From the NCBI GenBank assembly GCA_016801885.1, contig CM028888.1:18027170-18091169 (forward strand): a stretch of 64,000 nt of DNA, written 5' to 3'. Of this stretch, positions 53,669 to 64,000 are shown one piece after another. Both the position numbers and the translations under genes were made by a program. This DNA comes from Toxotes chatareus (taxonomy: Eukaryota > Chordata > Actinopteri > Toxotidae). The notes beneath the pieces were generated by a model. That model made no database searches. It had not been told where the DNA came from and saw nothing but the letters and a program-made list of their open reading frames with translations. Position 1 is the stretch's first letter. The number at the start of each line of letters is the position of its first letter.

Positions 53669-55015
53669 TTTTGTTGTACAATAACTACCTTTGTTCAGTG
53701 ATTTATTTCAGAGTATTTTAGTATTGCAGTATATATTAATTGAAATGATACAGTAACTTGAACACCCCCATCATTAAACAATATACTTTCTTCTACTTCT
53801 TTCCTTCCAGGCTTTTAAACCTCACACTGTCCACTGCACAAGAGAGAGGGTGTAATTCAGTGTAATGAAGGTCTTGTGTCATCAGGTGGACGCTGTGTCC
53901 TTTTCTGTCCTGCCCTGTGTCAGCTGTGTCTTGTTCCTTGTCTCTTGAGCTGATTTATGTTTCAAACATTCATGGTCCTGATAGGAAAATGCAGCACGTA
54001 ACAGTGTGAATCCATAGGTACACGCATGTCTCATGCAACTCATCATTTGGATTGGTACATTAATAGAATAATCAAGTAATGCAGCATTGGGCATTTTAGA
54101 AACAGCATAAAATTGATTTCTGTTGAGCACACTGCCATATCAGTTTCTTTCACCTTAGCAACAAGATGCAACAGGGGACACCTGACACAGGACAAGATGC
54201 AGGGACAGATTAAAAAAATAAAAAGGACACTAAGGACATACGACAGCACACAGCAGCCACCTAATGGTACAATGAGCTCATTACATATGATGGGCTACTG
54301 TAGCCGCCTGCTAGCAACAGAGAAACTGATTAGGAAATAGAGTTGAAGGCTCATTAAACCATGAATGTACAGCTATTCAGAAAGATAATACGTAAGAACT
54401 TTATTTTGAAAGGACAGCTAGAAAATTATCTTTGGTTCAAAAAAGTAATGAGGCTCAGGAATTTCAAGGACATCAAGGTCAAGTTTGAGAATAAAAGCAG
54501 AATAAAGCTCGTTTTCTACAGCCGTGCCTCTTGTCTGCAGGGTGATGTGTGCCTGCGCCACCTGCTAATTCATTTCAATCATTTATTGCCAACAGATGCT
54601 GTTGAAGGCATTGAGCAGAGCGTTAAAGATACCTTTGAATAACAAAAAAGATTTTGAGTTTATAGTTATGGCTTCACGATCAGATTACGTGGTTTTACTT
54701 GTGGCAAGAAGGAGCTGACTATTTTCGAGTTGTTTTTATTTAAAGCATCACTGAATTTTAATGAGAATTTTTCGCTCCTGTCACGAACTGATACGTCTGA
54801 AACAGCTTTTGTCAAATGAAAGTTTCATCAAACTTCCTCTATAATTTATTGTGTTTGCATCTAGCACCAATAACTCTCACCATCAATATTAAAGGATCTT
54901 ACTGGAGTTGGTGCTGACGGCACTCAAACTAATGAGAACTCTTGATCGCAGTCATTTGAAGAACACTTACAACGCTCGAAAGACAAATCACATAAACATC
55001 TATTTAAAAGTAATG

Positions 55016-55021
55016 TTTATT
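55016..55021 (-). terminator. rps6ka4: Candidate distal polyadenylation signal of rps6ka4
   Basis: AATAAA on the minus strand (TTTATT on the plus), in the context GCAAAATAAACATTAC. It would give a 3' UTR of about 2.3 kb. Position-based inference; transcript ends would settle it. Confidence 0.3.
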
Positions 55022-55330
55022 TTGCACCGACCCAAAAAATCTTGGTGCAAAAGATAAATTCCCAGTTACGACATCAGTGACAGTGCATCTCAGTAAAATA
55101 GTAATGCTCAGCAAAAGAAAGAGAAAAAATATCATTTACTACATCAAAAGAATATCAACACCAATAAAAGCACAGTTTCTTAAGTAAAAATTCTATGTTC
55201 AAACACAAACAACCAGTTACCTTTAAACAGACAAAGTCGGCGAACAACAAGAAAATAATACAGTAACTTGCAATAATGCTTCATCTGGTACAGAGATATC
55301 AGGAAATCCAATCTCCCAGTTCCACACATG

Positions 55331-55332
<2 letters not shown>

Positions 55333-55373
<41 letters not shown>

Positions 55374-55382
55374 ACGCACACG
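55333..55382. repeat. (CA)n compound microsatellite
   Basis: About 50 bases of CA repeat with CG interruptions towards the right end, seen directly. It would be transcribed as (UG)n if the long rps6ka4 3' UTR is used. Confidence 0.95.
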
Positions 55383-56788
55383 GTGCTGGTAAAAAAAAAG
55401 GAGCCAAATTATCATAATCCCATTACCACAGCATTAAAATCAATTACATGTAATAAATATCAGTAAAAGCACCTTTAAAGCTGAAATGTGTTTAATTGAT
55501 CAATTGACTGTGCAACATTAAAACAAACAAAACAAAAAAGTCCAATAAAAACATAATTACATCAGGAGACTGATAAACCATTAAAACAAATTTGAAATCA
55601 TTACATCAGTTTTTGCTCTGAATCAAGGATGAGTATTTACACAACAGACCTCGCAGGATGGTCTTAAAAGAGTCATTTGAAAGTCAAGACGAAGTGTCTC
55701 ATTCTGCGACATAATTTAAATTTCAAAGCCATTCAATGTTTTAAAACCACTTCTGTAAAAAGACAAATGGGTGATGCCTTTACAGCCCAGGTCACAACAA
55801 GCTGAGCTTCATCGGCAGGCAACAAATAATTCACTGTATCAAATAAGATAGTATTTGTGGTAGCGGCATATGCCGCTGGTCTGATGGGCCAACACAAAAC
55901 TGTAATACCCTTTTAAAATTCACAAGCCCAAGGCAGTGTACACTCAAAATCACCTAAATGGATTCTACTCCAGCCTGCGTGCAAACACTCAAGCTGCACT
56001 TCGTAGCATAAAAAACATTCTGGGTGACATTTTCTTAGTAAGCCCAAATATACCAAAATATAGAAAAAACATTCTTTTAGTTCATCATCACAACAGATTA
56101 GCATGCTAGACATTTTTCAGACCAGCACAATAATGCAAGTAATTTACAGCAAGTATCACGAGAAAAAAAAAAATCACACTGTATGTCATGACCGCTTCTG
56201 TGTCTCCATCTCTTTTTACAGGTGCTACTGTCGGTTAGTACTGTGACCACTTCAAGTCAAACTCTGATTGTTCATCGAAAAAACACTTACTCAGAGTCAA
56301 CTATGAAACCATGCGCTCCGCATTGTGTTCAGTGGGATCTGTAGGGTTGGTAGTGTATTGGAGGTGCAACTCCTTTGCAAAGGTGGCGCCCTGTGGACTA
56401 CAGATCATCACACAGTTATACCTGTATCAAATAGAGAAGATTTCGACTACAGCATTATTTATCCTGCTCTATGTCTAAGGTTATACAGACCACAAGCATT
56501 TCCCTCTGTGCTCAGTCCTTCCAGAAATTAGCTTTTTCTTTTTTAACCGTTTGATCATTTACATTCTCTGCAAAAAGTGCAAATAGCTAGATTTTTGTCC
56601 AATCTAAACTAATAAAAAAAAAACAGTTTTAACAAAACTGTTATTCTTACAGCACAGAGTGCCTACGTGGGGCACAGCACTTGTGGCCAAACCTTTACCG
56701 GTTTTCCTCCAATCATTATACGTGAGACAAAGTAAAAAATAATTAGATACAATCAAAGAATTACGTCTGCAGATTCCTGGAAGGACTG

Positions 56789-56794
56789 TTTATT
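56789..56794 (-). terminator. rps6ka4: Candidate proximal polyadenylation signal of rps6ka4
   Basis: AATAAA on the minus strand about 0.5 kb after the stop codon, a usual 3' UTR length for this gene family. Inference from position. Confidence 0.4.
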
Positions 56795-57299
56795 TGCTAT
56801 GTGCAAATTTGTGTGTATTCACATCGGCTCAATTCACATATTCACTGCTTTGCTGTATATATGGCTTCTGCTCATTTATGGCTCCTTTTTCCCTTTATCC
56901 CTATATAGCCAGGCACTGTTTCTTACCCACAGTAAAACCAGGTAAATGTCTCATTTTTAACTTTTAGCGTGTGAATACTGAACACAAGTTCATTTGTCTG
57001 CAGGCCACTGATTTCTTTACATCTTAAAGACATCAAACTAGACCTCTACCATCTTCTCTTCCAACCACTTGAGGAAAAAAAAGCTTGATTTTTGGGAAAA
57101 TATGACATGATGACTGAAGAGTTTCACCGTTAAAATGTGGAATTCAGTTTTGTACTGAAAACTTGACACTAACCTAAACCAGCCTTTTGGTCTGTCAGTA
57201 TGATTTCTGAAAGCAACTGACGCCATCACCACTGGAGGACTTTGTGTTGCCGCATCCCACTTCATTTCCCACCTGCTCTCTCCTCCCCTGCCCTTTAGG

Positions 57300-60200
57300 C
57301 TAGCTCTGCTTTGGGGTCACAGTTTGTTTTGGCTGTGCTTTGGATGCTGTTGCGGAGGCAGAGGAGGAAGTGGATGAAGAGGAGGAGGAAGAGGACGAAC
57401 TCCATCGGGTCTCGACACCTGTACTTGTCATCTTCAGCTTCCGTCGTTTTGCGAGGGGAGCATTGTCGACACTTTTCAGAAAGAAGCCCTCTCTCTTACC
57501 GCGGTTGAAAGCCTGGTGAGAGGGGAAAGTGAGAAAAGAAAAGGAAATGACAGCAAGACGAAACATCGGAGATATGCACTTACCATCTATTTTAGGAGTT
57601 TTGAGAAATTAAGCACACAATGCTATTACCTTGTAGGTAGCGTTGACATAGGTGCGAACAGTTGGCCCACTGGACTCTAGCACATCTGGAGTGCATAATG
57701 GAGTGGTGGACATGGAGGCTCCACCCTGCAGCCAGCTGTTCTCCTTCAGATCAGAGAGTTTGAGACGCCTCTCTGGGTCTACTGTCAGCAGGCCTTTTAT
57801 CATAGAGGAAGGAGAAAAAGAGGCAAAAAGACACAAACAAGAGAACAAGATATCAAGGACACAGACAAAACATTTGTCAGGAGAGAATGCGGGAAAAAAC
57901 ATTTCCCTGACTGCATTGTACAAGTTTTAAAAACAGTGGGAAGTCCCTAAAACATCCACCATCCCATTCTCAAACAGGGCAGGAACTCTAACAAAGCATT
58001 TACTAGTGTTAGTTATGTAATGTGGCCTTATTATCTAAAGCAAACATGTCGCTAAGAACACACTGTGTCACACACCTTTAACAAGCTCTTTAGCATCGTC
58101 TGATACACCCTTCCAGGCCTCCCCATCCAATGAGAAATCACCCTCTTTTATCTTTTGCATGATGTCAGCAGCGTATGATGAGGTCATCCCACGTTGCTCA
58201 CTCTGAAACGGCACCTGGCCCGACAGCATGGTGTACTGATGAAAACACACAGAGTCGTTAGTGCTCCGGTTCACCTGGCTGAAGTGACAGAATCAAGAGT
58301 ACGAAGCTGAAATTACCAGGATGACCCCAAGACTCCAGAGGTCACAGGCCTTGTCGTACCCCGCGCTCTCAAAAAGTTCAGGCGCAGCGTACTGCAGCGT
58401 GAAGCAGGGTGTCTGCAGGGGGGCGCTGCCTGCAGGGCACAGGCGGGCAAATCCAAAATCTATTACTTTCAGCACAGAGTCCTCCCCCTCATCTGCAAAC
58501 AGCACGTTCTGTAAGGTAAACAGATAAAAACAATGCTGATCCACTCTGATTTCTCTTCACGTCTTATTCTCAGGGCTCCATTTTCTATTAGACTGCTAAA
58601 CACCACCAGTAAATACAACTACTACTACTACTACAGGTTTGCATGTTCCTGACCTTGGTATATGCTTTGCCCGTGTGTACGGCATTTTGGTGCCCAGTGC
58701 AGCATATGTGGCACAAAGGTGGCAGTAGAAGGCAAACAGATTCAAATGAGGCACCGTAAATTAGATGTTGATATTTCTGGTAAAAATTAGATTCCACGTC
58801 ACTCATCCATGATTCATCATTTGTTGATTCTCAGTACTTTCCACAATACTTAAGAGGAAATGTGCAGGAATTGTGGAATACTGTAGATAAACAGCTTTAA
58901 TCAAAGACTCTCCAACCAGAAAATGCATTTATATCTGCATCCAAAATAAAAACTTTGAGATTAAACAGGCATATCAGTAAAACACTGTGTGCAGAACTAC
59001 AAGTGAATGATTCTTAACACTATCTGTCTGGAACAGCTGCTTTATCCTATATGAAAGCCTTCAGTTAATTATACCCCACAGCCATCTGAAGACAGCAGGA
59101 TACACGTGTGATAAATCTGCAGCACGAAGACATTTTACACTGTTCTCTGCTGTGTTTATCTCAGCTGAAAACAGCACTGTAAAATAACCCCACTAATGTC
59201 TGCACACATCAAACAGGTCGGTTATGACTGTATTCAGACGGTTTAAGTGAGACAACTTAGGGCCAAACAGGACACATGCAGTTCACAGTGGAAAAATACT
59301 GAGACAATTTAAAATTCACTCTGTCCTCGTCCCCTCTAATCGTCTTTCTCACCACATTACCGTGGCCAGTAATTTCACACACTGTGGCCTCCCTTCTAAC
59401 TTCTCTGGCAAAGTTTAATTTTCGATTACTGAAATTTATTTCTACTTTCAATATGATGTATACAGTACAATTATGACAATTGTAACAGCATCATAAATAC
59501 TTTATAGCTACACACACCATCTTTTTTGAGTGGGTGACTCTGTATATTTTCAGGAGTTAATTAAGTTGCTAAGTAAACAGCCCACCTCTGGTTTGAGGTC
59601 CCTGTGCACGACTCCAGCCTCGTGCATGAAGCTGACCGCTGAGACCAGGCTCTGTAACAGCTGACTGGCCTCCGCCTCGCCAAAAAGTTTCTTCCTCTTG
59701 ATCCTTTCCAGCAACTCCCCACCTCGCAGAAGCTCCATCACCAAGTATGTGTGGTACTGATAGAGAGAGATGAGGAAAGACAAGGCTTTATGTGATGATT
59801 TCGTTGTTGCACATGCCTTAATGTCCAACATTACATCCTTGAAAGTGTATACAGTACATTTACTTTTTCTGTTAATGTTGTGTCAGTAATTGCACATGTC
59901 CTGCTGGGAGGGTTCCCTCCATTTTACCTGATCAGTATAGACATCATGCAGCTTGACAATGTTGGGGTGAGCCTCACATTGCCTTAAAGCAGCAATCTCC
60001 CTCTGCGTGTTTGTCTCCATTCTAACAGAGACAAATGAAAAGGGCAATCAGGTGGCACAGTGATGCAGTAAAGCACTGATAAGTACGCAAACACAAAGCT
60101 ATTACTAACATGGCGTAGCAGCATCACATCTCAACTCACCTGCGGCTCACGATCTTGACTGCATACTCGTGGCCAGTTTGCTTGTGTCTGCACTTCCTGC

Positions 60201-63200
60201 ACACGGAGAAACTACCCTCACCTAAGGGTGGCCCATGAAGACACAGCTCATAGTGATGAAAAAACTGAGATTCCTGAACAAAGAAGGGACGGTGTGAGTC
60301 ACACTGAGCTGTTAATAGAGATGTGTTTTCTTTGCTTTTCTCTTTTGTTTTCCTTGTGCAAAAGGACGTGGCTCTCAGCAGCAGAAAAAGGATCTGACTT
60401 TGCTGTACACTGACCAGCAAGGGACATAACCTGACAAGTCAATATGTATGTACCTGAGAGGGGTTTGATAGAAAGAAGCATGTTTGGATTTATATAGGAA
60501 TACAATCTGAATTCACACTCAGATGAGACTTGGCCGGTCAATATATAAAAATCAAGTATTTATCATCTATAACTCCAATTTTCTTTATATCATAAACTGT
60601 AATACATATTTTTGGTTGTTCATTTAATAATACAAAGCAAAAGTACAAAGTCTGATTTCTCTTCAACTGAATGTTGAAAACAGGAGTGTAGCTTCAGCTT
60701 GACTTCCCTTGGCAGCATGCAGCCTGCACTGATAAACATCACCTAGACAAACTGACCGGACCCTATTAAATTCAAAAAGACACTGTACAATGGCTTTAGA
60801 ACAGAGTGGACTGATTGGTGTTATTTCCTCCATATTGTTCAGCTGTTATGTATTATAAAATATGACAAAACAGCTGTGAAATAAGGTAAGCCAACTTTGG
60901 TTAGAAATCTAGGCTAAATAAACTAGTTTCTCTTCCTCTCGTCTTTCCTGTCTGTCTTGATTAACAAACACTGCTGAACCTTTTTCATCCCTCTTCAGAT
61001 TACAGGAGGGTTTTCAAAAAAGGCAAGAGACACTTTATGTAACAGTGGTTACACTGCAACGGTTCTGCAAGACTTCCCCTCTGCTGTAATGTAAAGAACA
61101 ACTAATGCTCATATGACTTCAAACCTGAAGTGAAAACATTTTTAGAAGCCAAAATCCACTGGTTGAAGATCCATACCTCTAACATTGCGCTGCGTTGGAC
61201 AGAAGCCGAACCTGGTCGATCAGCGCCGGTCTGGATTTCTACGAAGTCTCCCATGACCGCGTTCTTATTGAACAGGATGGAGGGAGCAATGAAGGAGTAA
61301 CCCTAAAATAACAGAGAAGCCATGTTGTATGTATGAAGATGTAATACATTTGGAGTGAGACGGAGAATACAACAATAATAATTTAATTTTTTTGAGATGC
61401 TGGTTACATAAATTGGAAATACAACTTTTATAAGAGTTAAAGGCAAGCCAGCACGGACTGACCTGAAACAGGCGGTCAGTGCTTGGAGGTGTGCTAGCCG
61501 GAGAGTAGACAGGATCCATCCCAGTGAACTCCTCAGCAAAGTTTCCCACATCCAGTTCGTTCTTCAGCTCTGGTTTGAAGGGACTTGAAACCTTCTTCTG
61601 TGCTAAATCAGCCCAGTTTAATCCCTGTTAGGCAACAAAAAGCAGATGGGAGTTATGGATGGATGAAAAGAGGTGACAGGGGAAGACAGAGAGAGAGTAA
61701 ATAGCAGCTGAGGTAAGACCTTGAAGAAGGAATGTGCTTTGATGTCTTCGGCCCCTCGCGGGCCAGAGCCCAGTCTCTTGTGGGGATCTTTCACCAACAA
61801 TTTCCTCAGCAGGTCCTGAGCAGTCGATCCAATCATGGAGGGGAATGGTGGATCACAGCGCAAAATACGTCTGAGTGAAGATTTGTGGAAGAGATGGAGA
61901 AGGTAACAAAAATTCTAATTAGGCTTTAAGATTTCCACTGTGTTCCAAACTATCACTTGCATAATTATATAACTGCAAGCATAAGGTATCTACGTGACCA
62001 TGGCTGAAATGATTTTTTATAAACTAGAGAACACACATTTTATGAAGATGGATTCAACACTCACTTTGACACCTCACTCTGGGAGTTCCTCTCTCCCTCC
62101 AAGGTAAAAGGAGATGCTCCTGTCAGCAGCTCAAACATCAGGATCCCAAGGCTCCACCAATCTACTGACTGAAGGCAGAGATGGGTTAGAAATCCTTACA
62201 TAAAGGAAGGAGAACAAAATACGATGATGCACCCGCTGTGTATTTACTCTGTCAGTGCACCTTGTCTGTGGTGATACTGGCGCTATTTTGCAATGTTTGA
62301 TCTAACGTAGGGTACGCCAGCCTATAAAGCGTTTGAAGTACGTGTAACTTAGTTACACAAACTCACGTGACTTACAGCACTGATTCTATTTAACAGCAAG
62401 CTACATGTTAAAGTCGTCAAAATAAAAAGCATATGGAACTTGAACATTACTTTACAGCTCCTGATGTGCAACCACTTCTAACCTTTGACATTACCAAAAT
62501 GATCTGAACAATGAATCTTTTTCTCTCATATATCTACCTTGCCATGTCCTGCCTTCCCCCTGATGATTTCAGGTGCCATGTACTCTATGGTGCCACAGAA
62601 AGAGTAGGTCCTTTCCTTCTGTAATGAGGAAAAAGGGGAGATAAACTACATTTGTAAAAACAAATCTTACATGAACAAACTATTGTACATCCATTCCGTG
62701 TATAATTTTCCACATGCACACATGTGACTATGCTTAGGTTTTGGTACTGTGATAACATACCTCTTCTTCCAGAAACTCTTTGCTGAGGCCAAAATCTGTC
62801 AATACCACATGGCCTTCACTGTCTAGAAGAATGTTTTCCAATTTGATGTCTCGGTACACAATCCCAAGCTGTGCAGAAATACAGTGAAATCTTACTGTAA
62901 AGTTATGGTAAGTGAACAGACATGGCATGCAGTGTAATGTAAACATTTTTACAAACAAAAGAAGACAAAAGTGACCTGTTATCGATTTGTTATTTTCAGT
63001 AATCACAAAACTTTTCAAGCGCATTCAGTGATTCTAATCTAAAAGTTCTTATGCCTTAATTTGTCACAGTAAACAACTCCTCAGAAGACACGAGGAGAGT
63101 ATTTCAAGCACTAAAGTTAAAGCCCAGAGGAGACTTCCTCACCAAATGACAGACAGTTAGTGACTATCTGGTAAAGAACAAAACATCTTTCCACGCAACA

Positions 63201-63980
63201 TGAGCTTAACCTCTAGGAATGCCACTTATTAGACACTCTACACATGGGATGCCACTGCTTCACAACTGAACAGCAGGTCCATTATCCAGGGCAAATGTCC
63301 TATGCTATAATAACATTAGCACCACGCAGGCAAGCTTAGCAGAAACATTAAAGACACTGATTAAGAGTCAGGCCCATAATCACAATCTATAGTGGCACTG
63401 GTATCAGTAAAACAATTCCCACCCCTGCTTATGTCAGTGCCATGTCTCTGTAAGAATGCATTGTCTTCCTCCAGTGTCCAAAAATCCATAAATGTAGCTT
63501 TACATTACTGAGCTGGAAGGGGGGAAACACCCACCTTGTGCAGGTGCTCCAGAGCCAGGATTATTTCCCCAATATAAATCCGCACCGCCTCCTCAGAAAA
63601 GTGATCCCCTCAAATGAGTGAAAGTGACTCACACACACAGACAAATGCACAGGGGAGCTTGAATAGACATAATACAAAAATTACACAAACACACATATAA
63701 GGCACATAGGGCCAACAAACAGACGTACAGTAACAGACAGAAACATAGAGAGAACATCTATTCAGCGCTTCAAGACTGAAGAGACGGAGAGGAGTTCCCC
63801 ATATTTGGTACTAGTGCTCCACCACTCACCCAGGATGAGATGTAGTTTGCTCTGTGTCTGAAAGGCATAGTGGAGCGTGACAAGGAAGGGAGACTGGCGG
63901 ATGTGCTCGAGCACCTGCCTCTCAGTGCGGGTGTGTTCTGTTGTCTTTGCCTTTTGAACGATAGCTGCTTTCTTTAACAC
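57300..63980 (-). CDS. rps6ka4: RPS6KA4 (MSK2) two-domain nuclear kinase, 15 exons, 5' end off-window
   Basis: MSKs are activated by ERK and p38 and phosphorylate CREB, ATF1 and histone H3 in the nucleus. Exons on the minus strand: 63980-63830, 63608-63535, 62868-62761, 62618-62538, 62168-62065, 61870-61720, 61624-61463, 61302-61177, 60273-60140, 60021-59928, 59756-59586, 58508-58317, 58235-58076, 57793-57630, 57512-57300. They sum to 2,085 nt (694 codons plus stop) with agreeing phases. N-kinase: YRDIKLEN, TDFGLSKEF, TYSFCGTIEYMAPE; then MDPVYSP and the hydrophobic motif FQGYSF. C-kinase: LGEGSFSVC, YAVKIVS, HRDLKPE, IDFGFARL, TPCFTLQYAAPE. The tail NRGKREGFFLKSVDNAPLAK, then RRK (nuclear-localisation type) and a Ser-rich run, fits MSK2, not MSK1; human MSK2 is 772 residues. 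About 60 N-terminal residues lie beyond the right edge, and a hinge segment is missing near 63.6-63.83 kb. The exon ending at 61720 has a weak donor (GTCTTA). Confidence 0.95.
63609..63829 (-). other. rps6ka4: Short intron lacking the expected kinase-hinge microexon
   Basis: The upstream exon ends LHLIL plus G (phase 1, donor GTGAGT) and the downstream exon starts GG-GAT (phase 1, acceptor TTTGAG), giving LHLIL-G-DHFSEE. Other MSKs have about 15 residues here (hinge, then a GGE-FTHL-type helix start). A symmetric phase 1-1 exon of about 42 nt would restore the family length. I searched this 221-base stretch on the minus strand in all frames and found no intact match. Only short look-alikes occur: VSGG-type codons overlapping the donor at 63818-63829, and FTHL-type codons at 63611-63622 just before the acceptor. 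Confidence 0.55.
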
Positions 63981-64000
63981 CTAGGGTAATAATTTAAATA

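Larger units (their letters stand above)
55022..57299 (-). other. rps6ka4: Likely rps6ka4 3' untranslated region
   Basis: Follows the rps6ka4 stop codon on the minus strand and holds no other recognisable gene. Two AATAAA signals on the right strand (near 56,789 and 55,016) give short and long options. It contains a CA/TG microsatellite. Extent is inference. Confidence 0.4.

Noticed and set aside
3033..57299. Search for MACROD1 exons on the plus strand
   Set aside because: No macro-domain signatures such as GGGGVDG or a VAFPCIST-type segment were seen; absence by eye is not proof.
63611..63622. FTHL codons directly before the second rps6ka4 exon
   Set aside because: They are out of frame with the following DHF codons and double as the pyrimidine tract before the acceptor, so I did not extend the exon; kept only as a hint in the findings.

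Overview
This window is vertebrate nuclear DNA, most likely from a ray-finned (teleost) fish. Genes are sparse and split by GT-AG introns. The flanking DNA is AT-rich, full of CA/GT and poly-A/T microsatellites, and holds repeats typical of teleosts: a Tc1/mariner element, hAT-like elements, a CR1/L2-type LINE fragment and small dispersed repeats. I see nothing bacterial, no CRISPR array and no operon. I recognise two protein-coding genes, both on the minus strand.

Left end (1-3,032): flrt1, a leucine-rich-repeat and fibronectin-III cell-surface protein, with its whole coding sequence in one exon (894-2939) and a splice acceptor at 3,033-3,034. Its first, non-coding exon is probably the CpG-rich block near 35.8-36.4 kb, which would give an intron of about 33 kb (3,033-35,804). 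That intron, and the 36.4-55 kb stretch beyond it, hold repeats and unique non-coding sequence and no exon I can recognise.

Right end (about 55.0-63,980): rps6ka4 (MSK2), a nuclear kinase with two kinase domains that acts downstream of ERK and p38. Fifteen exons can be placed to the base. They are phase-consistent and give 694 residues plus a stop. The first roughly 60 residues lie beyond the right edge. Between the first two exons seen, about 14 residues of the N-terminal kinase hinge (a symmetric exon of about 42 nt, by inference) are missing.

The human orthologues FLRT1 and RPS6KA4 both lie in 11q13, so the pair is an old linkage, but the many genes lying between them in human are not seen here. 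The two genes have no obvious functional partnership (axon guidance and adhesion versus stress/mitogen signalling to chromatin). I found no convincing new biological system. The observations most worth a second look are the missing hinge segment of rps6ka4, a Tc1 element sitting at the exact centre of a perfect palindrome, a 40-nt perfect hairpin with an AP-1-like core, and a flrt1 splice acceptor built from a microsatellite.
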